Notes: a model not told the origin generated them from the sequence alone. A stretch of 64,000 nt of DNA from MGIIa-L3 sp038150305 (GCA_038150305.1 JAYOTG010000009.1:11308-75307), one strand, 5' to 3'. Shown: positions 16,586 to 25,111, numbered from the stretch's first letter. Made by a program: numbers and translations.

Positions 16586-17269
16586 TCACTCTTCTTCGTC
16601 CCAGCGGGCGAAGGTTTCCTGGACGATGGGGTCGTCTTCGCCAACGGGGTACAGGGCCGCAGGTGGGACCTCGTCGGTGAGGAACACGGTGGTTCCAGCA
16701 CGGTAGATGGTGTGCCCGTCAGCGATGGCGCGGATGGTGTCCACTTCGATGATCGAGGGACGTCCGATGCGCACGTGCCCGGCCTCCAGGGCGTTGGCGA
16801 TGGTGCGCGAGAGGTGGATGTGCTTGCGGTCGCCCGACAGGATGCCGAACTTGAGCAGGGATTCGACCTCACTGGCTTCGCAGGGCCAATACAGCGCCTC
16901 GGGAATGTCGTCCGTGGGCAGGTCGAGTTCGATTTCGATGGAGTGGCCGTAGGTGGCGCGGATCATCTCGTTCTCCACTTGCCAGCGTCCCTTCTCGTCC
17001 GCGTTGGCGATGGCCTCGAAGTGCCATGCGCGCACCCAGTGCAGGTGGCGGCGGCTGTCGGCGATGGCCTTGGACAGTTCGCGGGTCTCGACCCAGCCAT
17101 TGATGTCCATGTCGACGTTGAACTTTTCCGGAGCGTGGCGCAGCACGAGGGCCAAAATTCGGCCAACGGCGTTGGCTTCGCGGTCCGACATGATGAATTT
17201 CCCTTCCTCGTTGCAGACCGGGCAGTTCGTTCCAGAGAAATGACCGTGCTCTCGACACTGGCGCAGCAT
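16586..17269 (-). CDS. kptA: RNA 2'-phosphotransferase (Tpt1/KptA family)
   Basis: NAD-dependent enzyme that removes a 2'-phosphate from RNA through an ADP-ribosylated intermediate. The 227-residue protein has the archaeal N-terminal zinc knuckle (CREHGHFSGTNCPVC), then GRILALVLRHAPEKFNVDMD, a GWVETRELSKAI winged-helix segment, IRATYGHS and YWPCEASEVESLLKFGI followed by HIHLS. Family members commonly start like MLRQCREHG, and a TATA-like GCTATGAAC lies about 25 bases before this ATG, so 17269 is preferred over ATG 17296. Archaeal tRNA splicing by RtcB leaves no 2'-phosphate, so the real substrate is unclear. Confidence 0.9.
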   Translation of the reverse strand: MLRQCREHGHFSGTNCPVCNEEGKFIMSDREANAVGRILALVLRHAPEKFNVDMDINGWVETRELSKAIADSRRHLHWVRAWHFEAIANADEKGRWQVENEMIRATYGHSIEIELDLPTDDIPEALYWPCEASEVESLLKFGILSGDRKHIHLSRTIANALEAGHVRIGRPSIIEVDTIRAIADGHTIYRAGTTVFLTDEVPPAALYPVGEDDPIVQETFARWDEEE

Positions 17270-17352
17270 GATTTCCCGCCCCCGCGCGTGGTTCATAGCA
17301 TCATCGGCCTCGGCCACCGTGATGGTCAAGTGCCGGGGGTGGATGGAGACAC

Positions 17353-18522
17353 ATGGTCGACGTCGCGATGGTCGGCGCAGGACAAACGCCCTACGGCACG
17401 CATCCAGCCGCGATGAAGGACATGTGGGCCGATGCGGTGCGCGCCTGTTTCGACACGATCGACGGTGACCTTGCCCCCGCTTCGGTGGACGAGGTCTTCC
17501 TCGGTTCGACCGCTTTTGGCGGGGGCCAGCTCGGCAACACGGCGGCCTACCTCGCCGAGCATGCAGGCATGGCCGGCGTCCCCGCCCGGCGCATTGAGAA
17601 CGCCTGTGCATCCTCCGGATTTGCGCTGCGCGACGGTTGGGCGGCGATCGCCAGCGGTCGCGCAGACGTGGTCGTGGTTGGCGGCGTGGAGAAAATGAAC
17701 GACCTCACGCCGGAACGGAAGCGGTACTGGCTCGGCGTGTCCGGCGACACCGAATGGGAACGTTTGGCCGGCTTGACCTTTCCTGGTACTTACGCGCTGA
17801 TGGCGCGGAGGCACATGCACGAACACGGTTCAACCCACGACGATTTGGTCCACATCAGCGTCAAGAATCACGCGCATGCCTTGGAGAACCCTGTTGCGCA
17901 TCTGCGTAAGGACGTCTCCTTTGAGAAAGCCGCCGGCGGGATGGTCATCGCGGATCCCTTGACCCTGTACGACTGCTGCCCGACCTCGGACGGTGCGGCT
18001 TGTGTGGTGCTGGCTTCTGCCGATGTGGCTCGCACATTGACGGACACACCGGTGTGGATGCGGGGCAGTGGAGCGGCCTCCGACCATCTCGCCCTGCACG
18101 ACAGGCCCAGCCTCACGACCCTTGCTGCAACCCGTTCGGCTGCCTCCCAGGCCTATGCGCAGTCCGGAATCACTGCGTCGGATCTCGACCTGGTCGAGGT
18201 GCACGATTGCTTTACCGTCGCGGAATTGTTGGCCACCGAAGACCTCGGACTGACCGAACGCGGTCAAGGCGGCGTTTTCGCTCGCGACGGTGAAGGCCGA
18301 CGCAACGAAGGCCGGACCACGGTGAATGGCTCTGGCGGATTGAAGGCCAAGGGGCACCCGCTGGGTGCAACCGGAGCCGGACAAGCGGTCGAGGTGTTCA
18401 AGCAATTGCGTGGCGACGCCGGTCCGCGTCAAGTCCGTGATGCCGAGGTCGGTCTCACGCACAACGTCGGTGGCTCAGGTGCCACCTGTGCAGTTCACGT
18501 GTTCGGGAGGTCGCTTGAATGA
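17353..18522 (+). CDS. Thiolase family acyl-CoA acetyltransferase
   Basis: A 389-residue archaeal SCP2-type thiolase. Seen: acylation-site cysteine in NACASSGFALRDGWAAI, DLVEVHDCFTVAELL, the catalytic GHPLGATGAGQA and the C-terminal THNVGGSGATCAVHVFG. In archaea this enzyme forms acetoacetyl-CoA and is held in a complex with HMG-CoA synthase by a DUF35 protein, starting the mevalonate pathway. Here the DUF35 gene follows with an ATGA overlap, but no HMG-CoA synthase gene is in the window. A role in other acyl-CoA chemistry is possible. Confidence 0.9.
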   Translation: MVDVAMVGAGQTPYGTHPAAMKDMWADAVRACFDTIDGDLAPASVDEVFLGSTAFGGGQLGNTAAYLAEHAGMAGVPARRIENACASSGFALRDGWAAIASGRADVVVVGGVEKMNDLTPERKRYWLGVSGDTEWERLAGLTFPGTYALMARRHMHEHGSTHDDLVHISVKNHAHALENPVAHLRKDVSFEKAAGGMVIADPLTLYDCCPTSDGAACVVLASADVARTLTDTPVWMRGSGAASDHLALHDRPSLTTLAATRSAASQAYAQSGITASDLDLVEVHDCFTVAELLATEDLGLTERGQGGVFARDGEGRRNEGRTTVNGSGGLKAKGHPLGATGAGQAVEVFKQLRGDAGPRQVRDAEVGLTHNVGGSGATCAVHVFGRSLE

Positions 18523-19337
18523 TCCTTGACGCGCGCGTGGCGGGAAACGCTACAGGCAGCGTCGATGATGGGGTCGTCGTCGCCTCCGTGTTCCATGTCG
18601 GAGACCGTCGCGTGCATGGCCCAGATGCCGATGACCTCACGATCCTCATCGATGCCCTCGAAGCTTGGCGGTACCGCGGGCATGATGGTCCTGTGGAGCT
18701 TGACCTCAACGAAGAAGAGCGACCGATCGTGGCTGCAAGCCTGCCGTGGCTGATCGTGGATGAGGGTGCACAGTACGTGGCGCTCCGATTCCAGTGTGGT
18801 GCAGCCGTGTTGGGTCGCGATGCGAGCATCGACATTGCTGCGATCTCCGTTGCTGCCGAACTTCGCATCGCGGTCGAGGCCGACGCCCATGAAGCCATCA
18901 CCGCCGCATGGTCCACGGAGCTGGCAGCATCCAACGTCTCTCAAGGCGCCTACGTTTCCGGTCAGGTGCACGACTTGGGCCTCAATGCCCGGTTGGGCAT
19001 GCAAGCCCAAGCCGGGCCGGTTTGGCCTCCGCGTGGGTCCCTCGGCGATGGCGGGTTGCCGGAGCAGGGTGCTTGCCTGTCCATGACCGCACGTGTGGTC
19101 TCATGGACGCGCCTCATCGCGGCGGGATGCCCCTCCGAGTTTGCCATTCGGGCTCCGGCCCTTGGCGGCCTCACGTCGATGATCCTCTCGTTCGAGGAGG
19201 GGCCCTCTGGCGTGTTCCTCCATGTGGACGGTCATGCAAACGACGTGAGCATCGACGATGTCGCGCAGCTTGTGGTGCGGCGCGTCTACGCACAGGATGG
19301 CGTGCTCCGTTATGGGCGCAAGGCGATTCGCGCCTGA
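18519..19337 (+). CDS. DUF35 (OB-fold acyl-CoA-binding) protein with unusual N-terminal extension
   Basis: A 272-residue protein. Roughly its last 100 residues fit DUF35/ChsH2-like OB-fold partners of thiolases: PPRGSLGDGG in the place of the zinc-knuckle region, SMTARVVSWTRLIAAGCPSE, MILSFEEGPSGVFLHVDG and the terminal LRYGRKAIRA. The usual rubredoxin-like cysteines are not seen. The N-terminal 150 residues are not typical; DDLTILIDALEAW faintly recalls an HMG-CoA-synthase-type segment, but I cannot support homology. Translationally coupled to the thiolase, so it probably acts as its partner. Confidence 0.72.
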   Translation: MILDARVAGNATGSVDDGVVVASVFHVGDRRVHGPDADDLTILIDALEAWRYRGHDGPVELDLNEEERPIVAASLPWLIVDEGAQYVALRFQCGAAVLGRDASIDIAAISVAAELRIAVEADAHEAITAAWSTELAASNVSQGAYVSGQVHDLGLNARLGMQAQAGPVWPPRGSLGDGGLPEQGACLSMTARVVSWTRLIAAGCPSEFAIRAPALGGLTSMILSFEEGPSGVFLHVDGHANDVSIDDVAQLVVRRVYAQDGVLRYGRKAIRA

Positions 19338-19378
19338 CCATGGACACCTTGAAGTCCGGTCTCGGTTCATCGTGAAGC

Positions 19379-20392
19379 ATGGCTGGATACAATCCCCGCC
19401 GTGGTCGACGCGAAGCAGCAGACAATCTCGCCGTCGACGAGGAGGGGGATTGCCCACGCTGCGGTGGGGACGCGCAGCCTTCGACGATGTCTGGTTACCT
19501 CGCTTGCTCAAAGTGCAGTTACGAATGGGCGGATCCAAACCACGTGGAACAAAGGGCGGGTCCAACACGTGACGACCACCATTACAACGCCGGCTTGGTC
19601 GACCAATTCAAGCAAGACCTCCAATCGGGGGAACTGCGCGGCATGCTTGGGATCGACAAGGGCCTCTCGGGTGAGCAGGAAGCCAGCCTCAAGCGGTTGG
19701 AAGACAAGTGGATGAGCGGCATGCAGGGTCACTTCAACGCCGCTGCCGAGGAGCGAAAGCCGTTGATGATCAGTTTCGATGACGACGACAACATCGTGTC
19801 CACTCACGTCGCCGCCTTCCATATCCTGACCAACGATTTCGACGGAGGGGAAGAACTCCGCTTGGAGTATCCCGGCTACGGCACGGAATTCTACGCCTAC
19901 AACGAATCCAGCCCAACAGGATGGAAGCGTGGCCGCACCAAAGAGGACACCGCTCGCTCGATCACGAACACCATCAACCGCCATTCACGCTTGGTGTATG
20001 CGAACCTCGAAGGCAGCAGCATTCAGCTGGAGTTGAGGGAAGAGAGCCTCAAGGCGAGCGCCCTCGTGGTGTTTGCTGACGATCCCGGTGGCCAGGACAT
20101 CGTCGCCGAAAAGGGCGGCATTCGGCTCGACCACCGGGAAATTCAGGTCATTGACGACTACAAGAGCGTGGTTGAACTCGTGCTTGAAGACGGCATCATC
20201 TCTCCCTCCGAAGACCAACTGCTCTGGGCGATGCGCCAGCAACTTGGCATCGACGATCACCACCACGTGTCCATCGTCATGCAGATGTTTGGCGATCAAG
20301 CTCAGAAAGAATGCACGGGCTGCTCGGGCATGGCCGAGCTTTACCCCGAGCATGCGGCATGGTATTGCCACACCTGTGAAGCGTGGTGCTGA
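19379..20392 (+). CDS. Uncharacterised protein with terminal zinc knuckles
   Basis: A 337-residue soluble protein of no family I recognise. A zinc knuckle near the N-terminus (CPRCGG, then CSKC about 20 residues later) and another at the C-terminus (CTGCSGMAELYPEHAAWYC then TCEAWC) frame an acidic middle region. The middle has a beta-rich stretch (MISFDDDDNIVSTHVAAFHI, ELRLEYPGYGTEFYA) and helical segments. It lies 41 bases after the DUF35 gene and 51 bases before the MamK-like actin gene, same strand; the actin gene seems to have its own promoter. Whether it works with either neighbour is unknown. Confidence 0.7.
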   Translation: MAGYNPRRGRREAADNLAVDEEGDCPRCGGDAQPSTMSGYLACSKCSYEWADPNHVEQRAGPTRDDHHYNAGLVDQFKQDLQSGELRGMLGIDKGLSGEQEASLKRLEDKWMSGMQGHFNAAAEERKPLMISFDDDDNIVSTHVAAFHILTNDFDGGEELRLEYPGYGTEFYAYNESSPTGWKRGRTKEDTARSITNTINRHSRLVYANLEGSSIQLELREESLKASALVVFADDPGGQDIVAEKGGIRLDHREIQVIDDYKSVVELVLEDGIISPSEDQLLWAMRQQLGIDDHHHVSIVMQMFGDQAQKECTGCSGMAELYPEHAAWYCHTCEAWC

Positions 20393-20414
20393 CCTCAAAT
20401 CAGCCAAGGGATGG

Positions 20415-20422
20415 TTCATAAG
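20415..20422 (+). promoter_or_regulatory. TATA-like box placed for a leaderless MamK-like actin transcript
   Basis: TTCATAAG lies about 22-29 bases before the ATG at 20444, the distance expected between a TATA box and the transcription start in archaea. No ribosome site precedes 20444, so a leaderless message starting at or next to the ATG is likely. This argues against the upstream in-frame ATG at 20411, which would lie before the box. Confidence 0.5.
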
Positions 20423-20443
20423 CGAAACCACGCTCGTGGGCCC

Positions 20444-21469
20444 ATGGCCAAAGAGACGCTTTACATTGGAATCGACCTCGGAACCTTCCGTTCCGTCATG
20501 GTGTCCTCCGCTTCCCACGAAGTGGAAGAGTTGACCGTCATTGGAACCCCCAAGGACCCCGTCGCCCGCAACTTCCTGAAGCGCGACGTGCTCTTCGGTG
20601 AGGAGGCGCTCAAGAACCGTTTGGCGCTGAACCTCTACCGTCCTCTCGAACTTGGTGTCATCAAGGACACCCCCGAGGACCGGCAGTACATCGCCCACTT
20701 CATCACCCACCTCATCGGCCTGTCCGACCCCGAGGACTACGACCGCGTGGTCGCCGTCATCGGTGCCCCGGCCGAAGCGAGCCACGTCGACAAGACGGCC
20801 ATCTTCGACGCTGCTGCAGGCTCCGTGAACGCCGCCATGATCATCTCCGAACCCTTTGCTGTGGCCTACGCCCTCGACATGTTGGAGCACACCCTGGTCA
20901 TCGACATCGGTGCGGGTACGACCGACCTGTGCCGCGTCTACGGAACCATTCCTGGCCCCGGAGACCAGATGCACACGGGCTACGCTGGCGACTACGTCGA
21001 CAGCCAGATCATCAAGGAAGTCCAAGCCAAGTACAACGGCGCCCAGGTCACCAAGGACATGGCACGCCGCTGGAAGGAACAGCACTCCTTCGTGTCCACC
21101 TCGCCGCCTGAGGACCCCATCATGGTGGACTTCTCCATCGAAGGCAAGGCCATGACCCTCGACATCACCGACTGCGTTCAGCGCGCGTGCGAGTCCATCG
21201 TCGACCCCATCGTCGAGAACGTCAAGAGGCTCATTTCCGAGTCCAACCCGGAGTTCCACGACCAATTCCGTCGCAACATGGTGCTCGCCGGTGGCGGTTC
21301 TGGCATCCGTGGCCTCGGCGCCATGATTGAGCGTCGTCTCTCCGACATGGGTGACGTCAACGTCCACGTCGTCGACGACCCTGTTCGCTTGGGTGCCATG
21401 GGCGGTCTGCGCTTGTCCATGGAAGTCCCCGAGGACATGTGGAAGAACCTCACCCTCGCGTCCCGCTGA
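20444..21469 (+). CDS. MamK-like actin-family ATPase
   Basis: A 341-residue actin/Hsp70-fold protein with all nucleotide-binding motifs: phosphate-1 YIGIDLGTFRSVMVSS, phosphate-2 LVIDIGAGTTDLCRVYG and adenosine motif MVLAGGGSGIRGLGAMIE. The text around phosphate-2 (GTIPGPGDQMHTGYAGDYVD), the VIGAPAEAS strand and the KEQHSFVS segment resemble, from memory, the MamK filament protein of magnetotactic bacteria more closely than MreB, Ta0583-type archaeal actin or crenactin. MamK forms cytoplasmic filaments that position magnetosomes; no magnetosome genes are here. Predicted to be a polymerising cytoskeletal ATPase of unknown cargo. Start chosen by family and by the promoter spacing. Confidence 0.85.
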   Translation: MAKETLYIGIDLGTFRSVMVSSASHEVEELTVIGTPKDPVARNFLKRDVLFGEEALKNRLALNLYRPLELGVIKDTPEDRQYIAHFITHLIGLSDPEDYDRVVAVIGAPAEASHVDKTAIFDAAAGSVNAAMIISEPFAVAYALDMLEHTLVIDIGAGTTDLCRVYGTIPGPGDQMHTGYAGDYVDSQIIKEVQAKYNGAQVTKDMARRWKEQHSFVSTSPPEDPIMVDFSIEGKAMTLDITDCVQRACESIVDPIVENVKRLISESNPEFHDQFRRNMVLAGGGSGIRGLGAMIERRLSDMGDVNVHVVDDPVRLGAMGGLRLSMEVPEDMWKNLTLASR

Positions 21470-21530
21470 GCGGATTTTGGGACGTCCAGTGCGACTAGGC
21501 CCCCGTCCAGGAGCCTCGGCAACAGGCCGT

Positions 21531-22223
21531 TTACGACGGTAGTTCTCGGACCTCGGCGTCCTTGTCCAGCCGCATGACCTCGCCAATAAGGTCGGCTTTT
21601 CGTGCCGTGGGCACCTCGACGACCGCGACCCAAGCCCCGTCGCTCAACCATTCCTCCCGCTTGAGGTCTGAACGCAGCATCTGGTGCGCGCGTCCGTAGG
21701 CGCCGCCGTTGACCTTGAAGGCCAACTTGATTCGCTCAAACGAAAGGGGAAGAAGCGGCTTCAGCACGTTGATGGCGTCCTTGACTTGGGCCTCAAGGCG
21801 CTTGAAGGGATCCACGGAGAAGCGGCTTTCCTCCAACGCAAGTTCCAGACGTGCCCTCGGATGGGGCGACTTCGTGCGCGGGTCCACGGCTTCGCTGTGA
21901 ATGTGGTGGAGGATGCGCTGGCGCATCGCTTCGACGCGAGCCTTCCGTTGTGCCGTGGTCAACTGGATGCTGCCACGTTCGAGGATGGTTCGTGTCGCTT
22001 CGGCGACGTCCTCGCTGCCGAAGGTGGACACGAGGTCTTCCACCGCGGGCCGCTCGCCCTGTCGGGCGTCGTGAAAGACGTCTTCGACGGCCATGAAATC
22101 GTCGAGGTTGACCGACGTGGGGTCTTCTCGAAAAGCCTCGACCATGTCCGGGTCAAGCAGCACCTCGTATCGCTTGCCGCCGTACTCCCAGCGCGCGACC
22201 ACCGCGTCGTCGAGGGAGACCAT
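21531..22223 (-). CDS. sbds: Ribosome maturation protein SBDS homologue (Sdo1)
   Basis: Archaeal SBDS helps release the anti-association factor aIF6 so that 50S subunits can join. The 230-residue protein begins VSLDDAVVARWEYGGKRYEV, has the DPTSVNLDDFMAVEDVFHDA segment of the N-terminal domain and the helical middle QRKARVEAMRQRILHHIHSE; the C-terminal ferredoxin-like domain contains RIKLAFKVNGGAYGRAHQML. It lies 14 bases downstream of psmA in the same operon, the usual archaeal neighbour, and converges on the MamK-like gene. Confidence 0.93.
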   Translation of the reverse strand: MVSLDDAVVARWEYGGKRYEVLLDPDMVEAFREDPTSVNLDDFMAVEDVFHDARQGERPAVEDLVSTFGSEDVAEATRTILERGSIQLTTAQRKARVEAMRQRILHHIHSEAVDPRTKSPHPRARLELALEESRFSVDPFKRLEAQVKDAINVLKPLLPLSFERIKLAFKVNGGAYGRAHQMLRSDLKREEWLSDGAWVAVVEVPTARKADLIGEVMRLDKDAEVRELPS

Positions 22224-22237
22224 GCACGGTCACCGCT

Positions 22238-22960
22238 TCACTCGTCGATGGGCTTGAGCCGGTCGATCTGCTTGTTGACCGCGGCACGGTCCAGCACGTT
22301 GTAGCCGTCGGCCGTGATGGTCGCGACCTCGACGGCTTCCCGGTTGAGGTTGCTGTCGTTGGCGTGCTGCAAGGCTTCGAGGCCCAGCTTCATCGCGGCG
22401 TTCAGGGTCAGCCCCTCCTTCCACTTCTGCTCAAAGAATTCAATCACGCTGTTGCGGCCGCTGCCGATCGCACCAGCGTGATAGCTCTGATAGGCGCCCG
22501 AGGGGTCGGTCTCGTAGAGGTGGATGCCTTCGTCGTCAACACCGCCGATGAGCAGGGCGGTGCCGAAGGGGCGGGAGCCGCCGTATTGGGTGAAGGACTG
22601 CTTGAAGTCGCAGATTTTCTTCACCAAGACGTCCACGGGGATCGTGTCCGCGTACGTGATGCGGTTGATTTGGGCTTCCACGCGAGCACGACCCACGAGT
22701 TGGCGGGCGTCGGCCACGAGACCGGAGGTCGCGACACCAACGTGCTCGTCGACCTTGAACACCTTCTCGATGGACTCGGGGATGATCAGGCGTGAGATGA
22801 TGCGCTTGTCGCAGACCAGCACCACACCGTCGCGGAACTTCAGTCCAGCCGTGGTGGTGCCGCGCTTGACGGACTCCCGGGCGTACTCGACTTGGAACAG
22901 TCGGCCGTCTGGGCTGAAGGTGGTAATGCCGTGGTCGTAACCTCGTCCGCTGGGTTGCAT
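22238..22960 (-). CDS. psmA: Proteasome alpha subunit
   Basis: Alpha ring subunit of the archaeal 20S proteasome, which gates substrate entry. The 240-residue protein begins with the gate motif GYDHGITTFSPDGRLFQVEY followed by ARESVKRG, and has IISRLIIPESIEKVFKVDEH, RPFGTALLIGGVDDEG and an IGSGRNSVIEF helix. The ATG at 22960 has a GGAGG ribosome site 6 bases upstream. In operon with SBDS. The beta subunit is not in the window. Confidence 0.95.
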   Translation of the reverse strand: MQPSGRGYDHGITTFSPDGRLFQVEYARESVKRGTTTAGLKFRDGVVLVCDKRIISRLIIPESIEKVFKVDEHVGVATSGLVADARQLVGRARVEAQINRITYADTIPVDVLVKKICDFKQSFTQYGGSRPFGTALLIGGVDDEGIHLYETDPSGAYQSYHAGAIGSGRNSVIEFFEQKWKEGLTLNAAMKLGLEALQHANDSNLNREAVEVATITADGYNVLDRAAVNKQIDRLKPIDE

Positions 22961-23070
22961 GCTGTTGCCTCCAAGACGGTCGCGCCGCCTACGGTTGAAG
23001 CGCGGGTCCACCCCATTTGAACCCTCTTTCCCAAGGTCAGGCTGATGAAGGCCTTCCACCCCGCAGAAAC

Positions 23071-23715
23071 ATGCGCGTCGCGGTCCTCTCCTCCGGCGGG
23101 AAGGACTCCTCTGCGGCGTGGTGGTGGGCCACGTGCCGGGGGTGGGACGTGTGCGTCATCATCACCCTCGTGGTGGAGGGAGACTCCCCAATGTTCCAGG
23201 TGCCGAACACGCGGCTGACGGAACAGCAAGCGTCCGCCGCCGGCGTGCCGTGGGACCACCGCGTGATTGACGGCACCGAAGGACCTGACTTCGAGGCCCT
23301 CGAAACCATGCTTTCCTCGTACCATCTGGACGGATTCATCAGCGGGGCCCTCCGTTCCGACTACCAGCGCAACAGGCTGGAACGTCTCGGTGAAGCCTTG
23401 GGGCTGCGCACGTGGACGCCCCTTTGGCATCAGCGACCGGAAGACCATCTCCGAGGTTTGGCTGCGCACGGATTTGAGGTCATGATCACCTCGGTTTCAG
23501 CGGAGGGCCTTGACGCGTCTTGGTTGGGGCGGGTGCTGGACGACGACGCCCTCGACGAATTGGAAGCCTTGTCCAAGGTGCACCGCTTCAACGTCGACGG
23601 CGAAGGCGGAGAGTACGAGACCTTGGTGGTGCGGGCACCAATGTTTCCCGAGGGGTTGGACGTGACATGGACCCCCGTGTGGGACGGCCGTCGAGGGCAC
23701 CTCGAGATGACGTGA
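23071..23715 (+). CDS. dph6: Diphthine-ammonia ligase
   Basis: ATP-dependent enzyme of the adenine-nucleotide alpha hydrolase (PP-loop) fold that amidates diphthine on EF-2, the last step of diphthamide formation. The 214-residue protein starts with the PP-loop MRVAVLSSGGKDSSAAWWWA, and has GFISGALRSDYQRNRLERL and the family hallmark FNVDGEGGEYETLV. ATG at 23071 places the PP-loop at the very N-terminus, as in the family. EF-2 with the modifiable histidine is at 10943. Converges on purB with the two stops adjacent. Confidence 0.92.
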   Translation: MRVAVLSSGGKDSSAAWWWATCRGWDVCVIITLVVEGDSPMFQVPNTRLTEQQASAAGVPWDHRVIDGTEGPDFEALETMLSSYHLDGFISGALRSDYQRNRLERLGEALGLRTWTPLWHQRPEDHLRGLAAHGFEVMITSVSAEGLDASWLGRVLDDDALDELEALSKVHRFNVDGEGGEYETLVVRAPMFPEGLDVTWTPVWDGRRGHLEMT

Positions 23716-25065
23716 TCACGCGATGGCTTGGCGCGCCAGTGCGACGGCTTCGTCGACGAGTTCACCTGAGACGCCGATGTGGTTGGCGGGATTGAACATC
23801 GCTTCGAGGTCCTCGACGCTGAACACCGCGGTGATCTCGGGCGTCCGCATGCAGATGTCCATCAGGTGTTCGCCGGTTTCGACCGCGGTGAAGGAGGCGG
23901 TACGCAGGATCTCGTGAGCTTCATCACGGCCGATGCCGTGCGCGGTCAATTCGATCATCACCTTCTCGGCCATGACTAAACCGCGCTGATCCTCGATGTT
24001 CTTCAGGCAACGCGCAGCGTCAACCCACATCCCTCGCAGGACCTTGGCGGTCTTGGCCAGCACGTCCTCGCACAAGGCCGAGGCGTGCGAGAGCGTGAAG
24101 CGCTCCGCGCTGGAGTTGGCCAGGTCGCGCTCGTGCCAGAGGATGGCGTTCTCGTGGCTCGGTGCGATGAACGAGCGCACAATGCGCGCAAGCCCGCTGG
24201 CGTTTTCGCTGGTGATGGGGTTCTTCTTGTGGGCCATCGTCGAGGAACCCACCTGCTTCTTGACGTCAAAGCCCTCACCTGCTTCAGCGATTTCAGAGCG
24301 TTGCAGGTTTCGGATTTCGGTCAAGACCTTCTGACAGGTCGTCGCCGTGTTGCCCATCCAGTGGACGTACTCGATGTACCGGTCACGGCCAACGACTTGG
24401 GTCGTGGCGAGGGGAACGCCCAGGCCAAGGTGCTCCAAGATCAAGCGTTGGAGTTCACGGGCACCCTCGCCTTGCGCAGCGCCCGTGCCCACGGCACCGA
24501 GGAATTTCCCAACGGCGATGCGTGGGCTGGCTTCGTCGAGTCGGACGAGGTGCCGGCGGAGTTCGTCCAGCCACACGGCGGCTTTCAGTCCGAAGGTGAT
24601 GGGAACGGCGGCTTGACCGTGCGTTCGGCCGAGCATCACGGTGTCGCGTTCGCGTTCGGCGACGTCCGCGCACACCGCGATGAGGTCGCACAGCGCCTTT
24701 CGCAGGAGGACGATGCTGTCGCGAAGCTGCAGCCCGACGGCGGTGTCAACGATGTCGTTGGAGGTCGCACCCAAGTGCACGCACCAGCCTGCGTCGCCCG
24801 CGGCTTCGGCCATGGCCTTGGTCAGGGCCATGATGTCGTGCCGCGTCTCAGCCTCGATTTCGCTGACCCTTTGCTTGGTGACCACGTCCGGCACCGCGAT
24901 CTTCTCGATGACGGCATAGTCCTCAGCCGTGACACGGCCCATCTGGTGGTGAGCCCAGACCAAGGCGCGCTCAACTTCGAGTTGGCGCTCATGGCGGCCG
25001 TCTTCGGACCAAATCTGCTTGAAGTCTTGGCAGCCGTAGCGGTAATCCAACGGACAGAAGGCCAT
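23716..25065 (-). CDS. purB: Adenylosuccinate lyase
   Basis: Cleaves adenylosuccinate to AMP and SAICAR to AICAR in purine synthesis. The 449-residue protein belongs to the fumarase/aspartase superfamily: PLDYRYGCQDFKQIWSED at the N-terminus, LGATSNDIVDTAVGLQLRD, the TMLGRTHGQAAVP-type segment (here VMLGRTHGQAAVPITFG) with the catalytic histidine, and the signature SSTMAHKKNPITSEN with the mobile-loop serines. An earlier in-frame start overlaps the next gene; ATG at 25065 is preferred. Confidence 0.96.
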   Translation of the reverse strand: MAFCPLDYRYGCQDFKQIWSEDGRHERQLEVERALVWAHHQMGRVTAEDYAVIEKIAVPDVVTKQRVSEIEAETRHDIMALTKAMAEAAGDAGWCVHLGATSNDIVDTAVGLQLRDSIVLLRKALCDLIAVCADVAERERDTVMLGRTHGQAAVPITFGLKAAVWLDELRRHLVRLDEASPRIAVGKFLGAVGTGAAQGEGARELQRLILEHLGLGVPLATTQVVGRDRYIEYVHWMGNTATTCQKVLTEIRNLQRSEIAEAGEGFDVKKQVGSSTMAHKKNPITSENASGLARIVRSFIAPSHENAILWHERDLANSSAERFTLSHASALCEDVLAKTAKVLRGMWVDAARCLKNIEDQRGLVMAEKVMIELTAHGIGRDEAHEILRTASFTAVETGEHLMDICMRTPEITAVFSVEDLEAMFNPANHIGVSGELVDEAVALARQAIA

Positions 25066-25111
25066 GACGTTCGGCGTTGTGGCCGCCCCATCAACCTTCG
25101 CAGCCGGACGT

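Noticed and set aside
20444..21469. MreB or Hsp70 chaperone
   Set aside because: Too short and lacking the substrate-binding domain for Hsp70; signature segments fit MamK better than MreB, so MreB was not used as the name.
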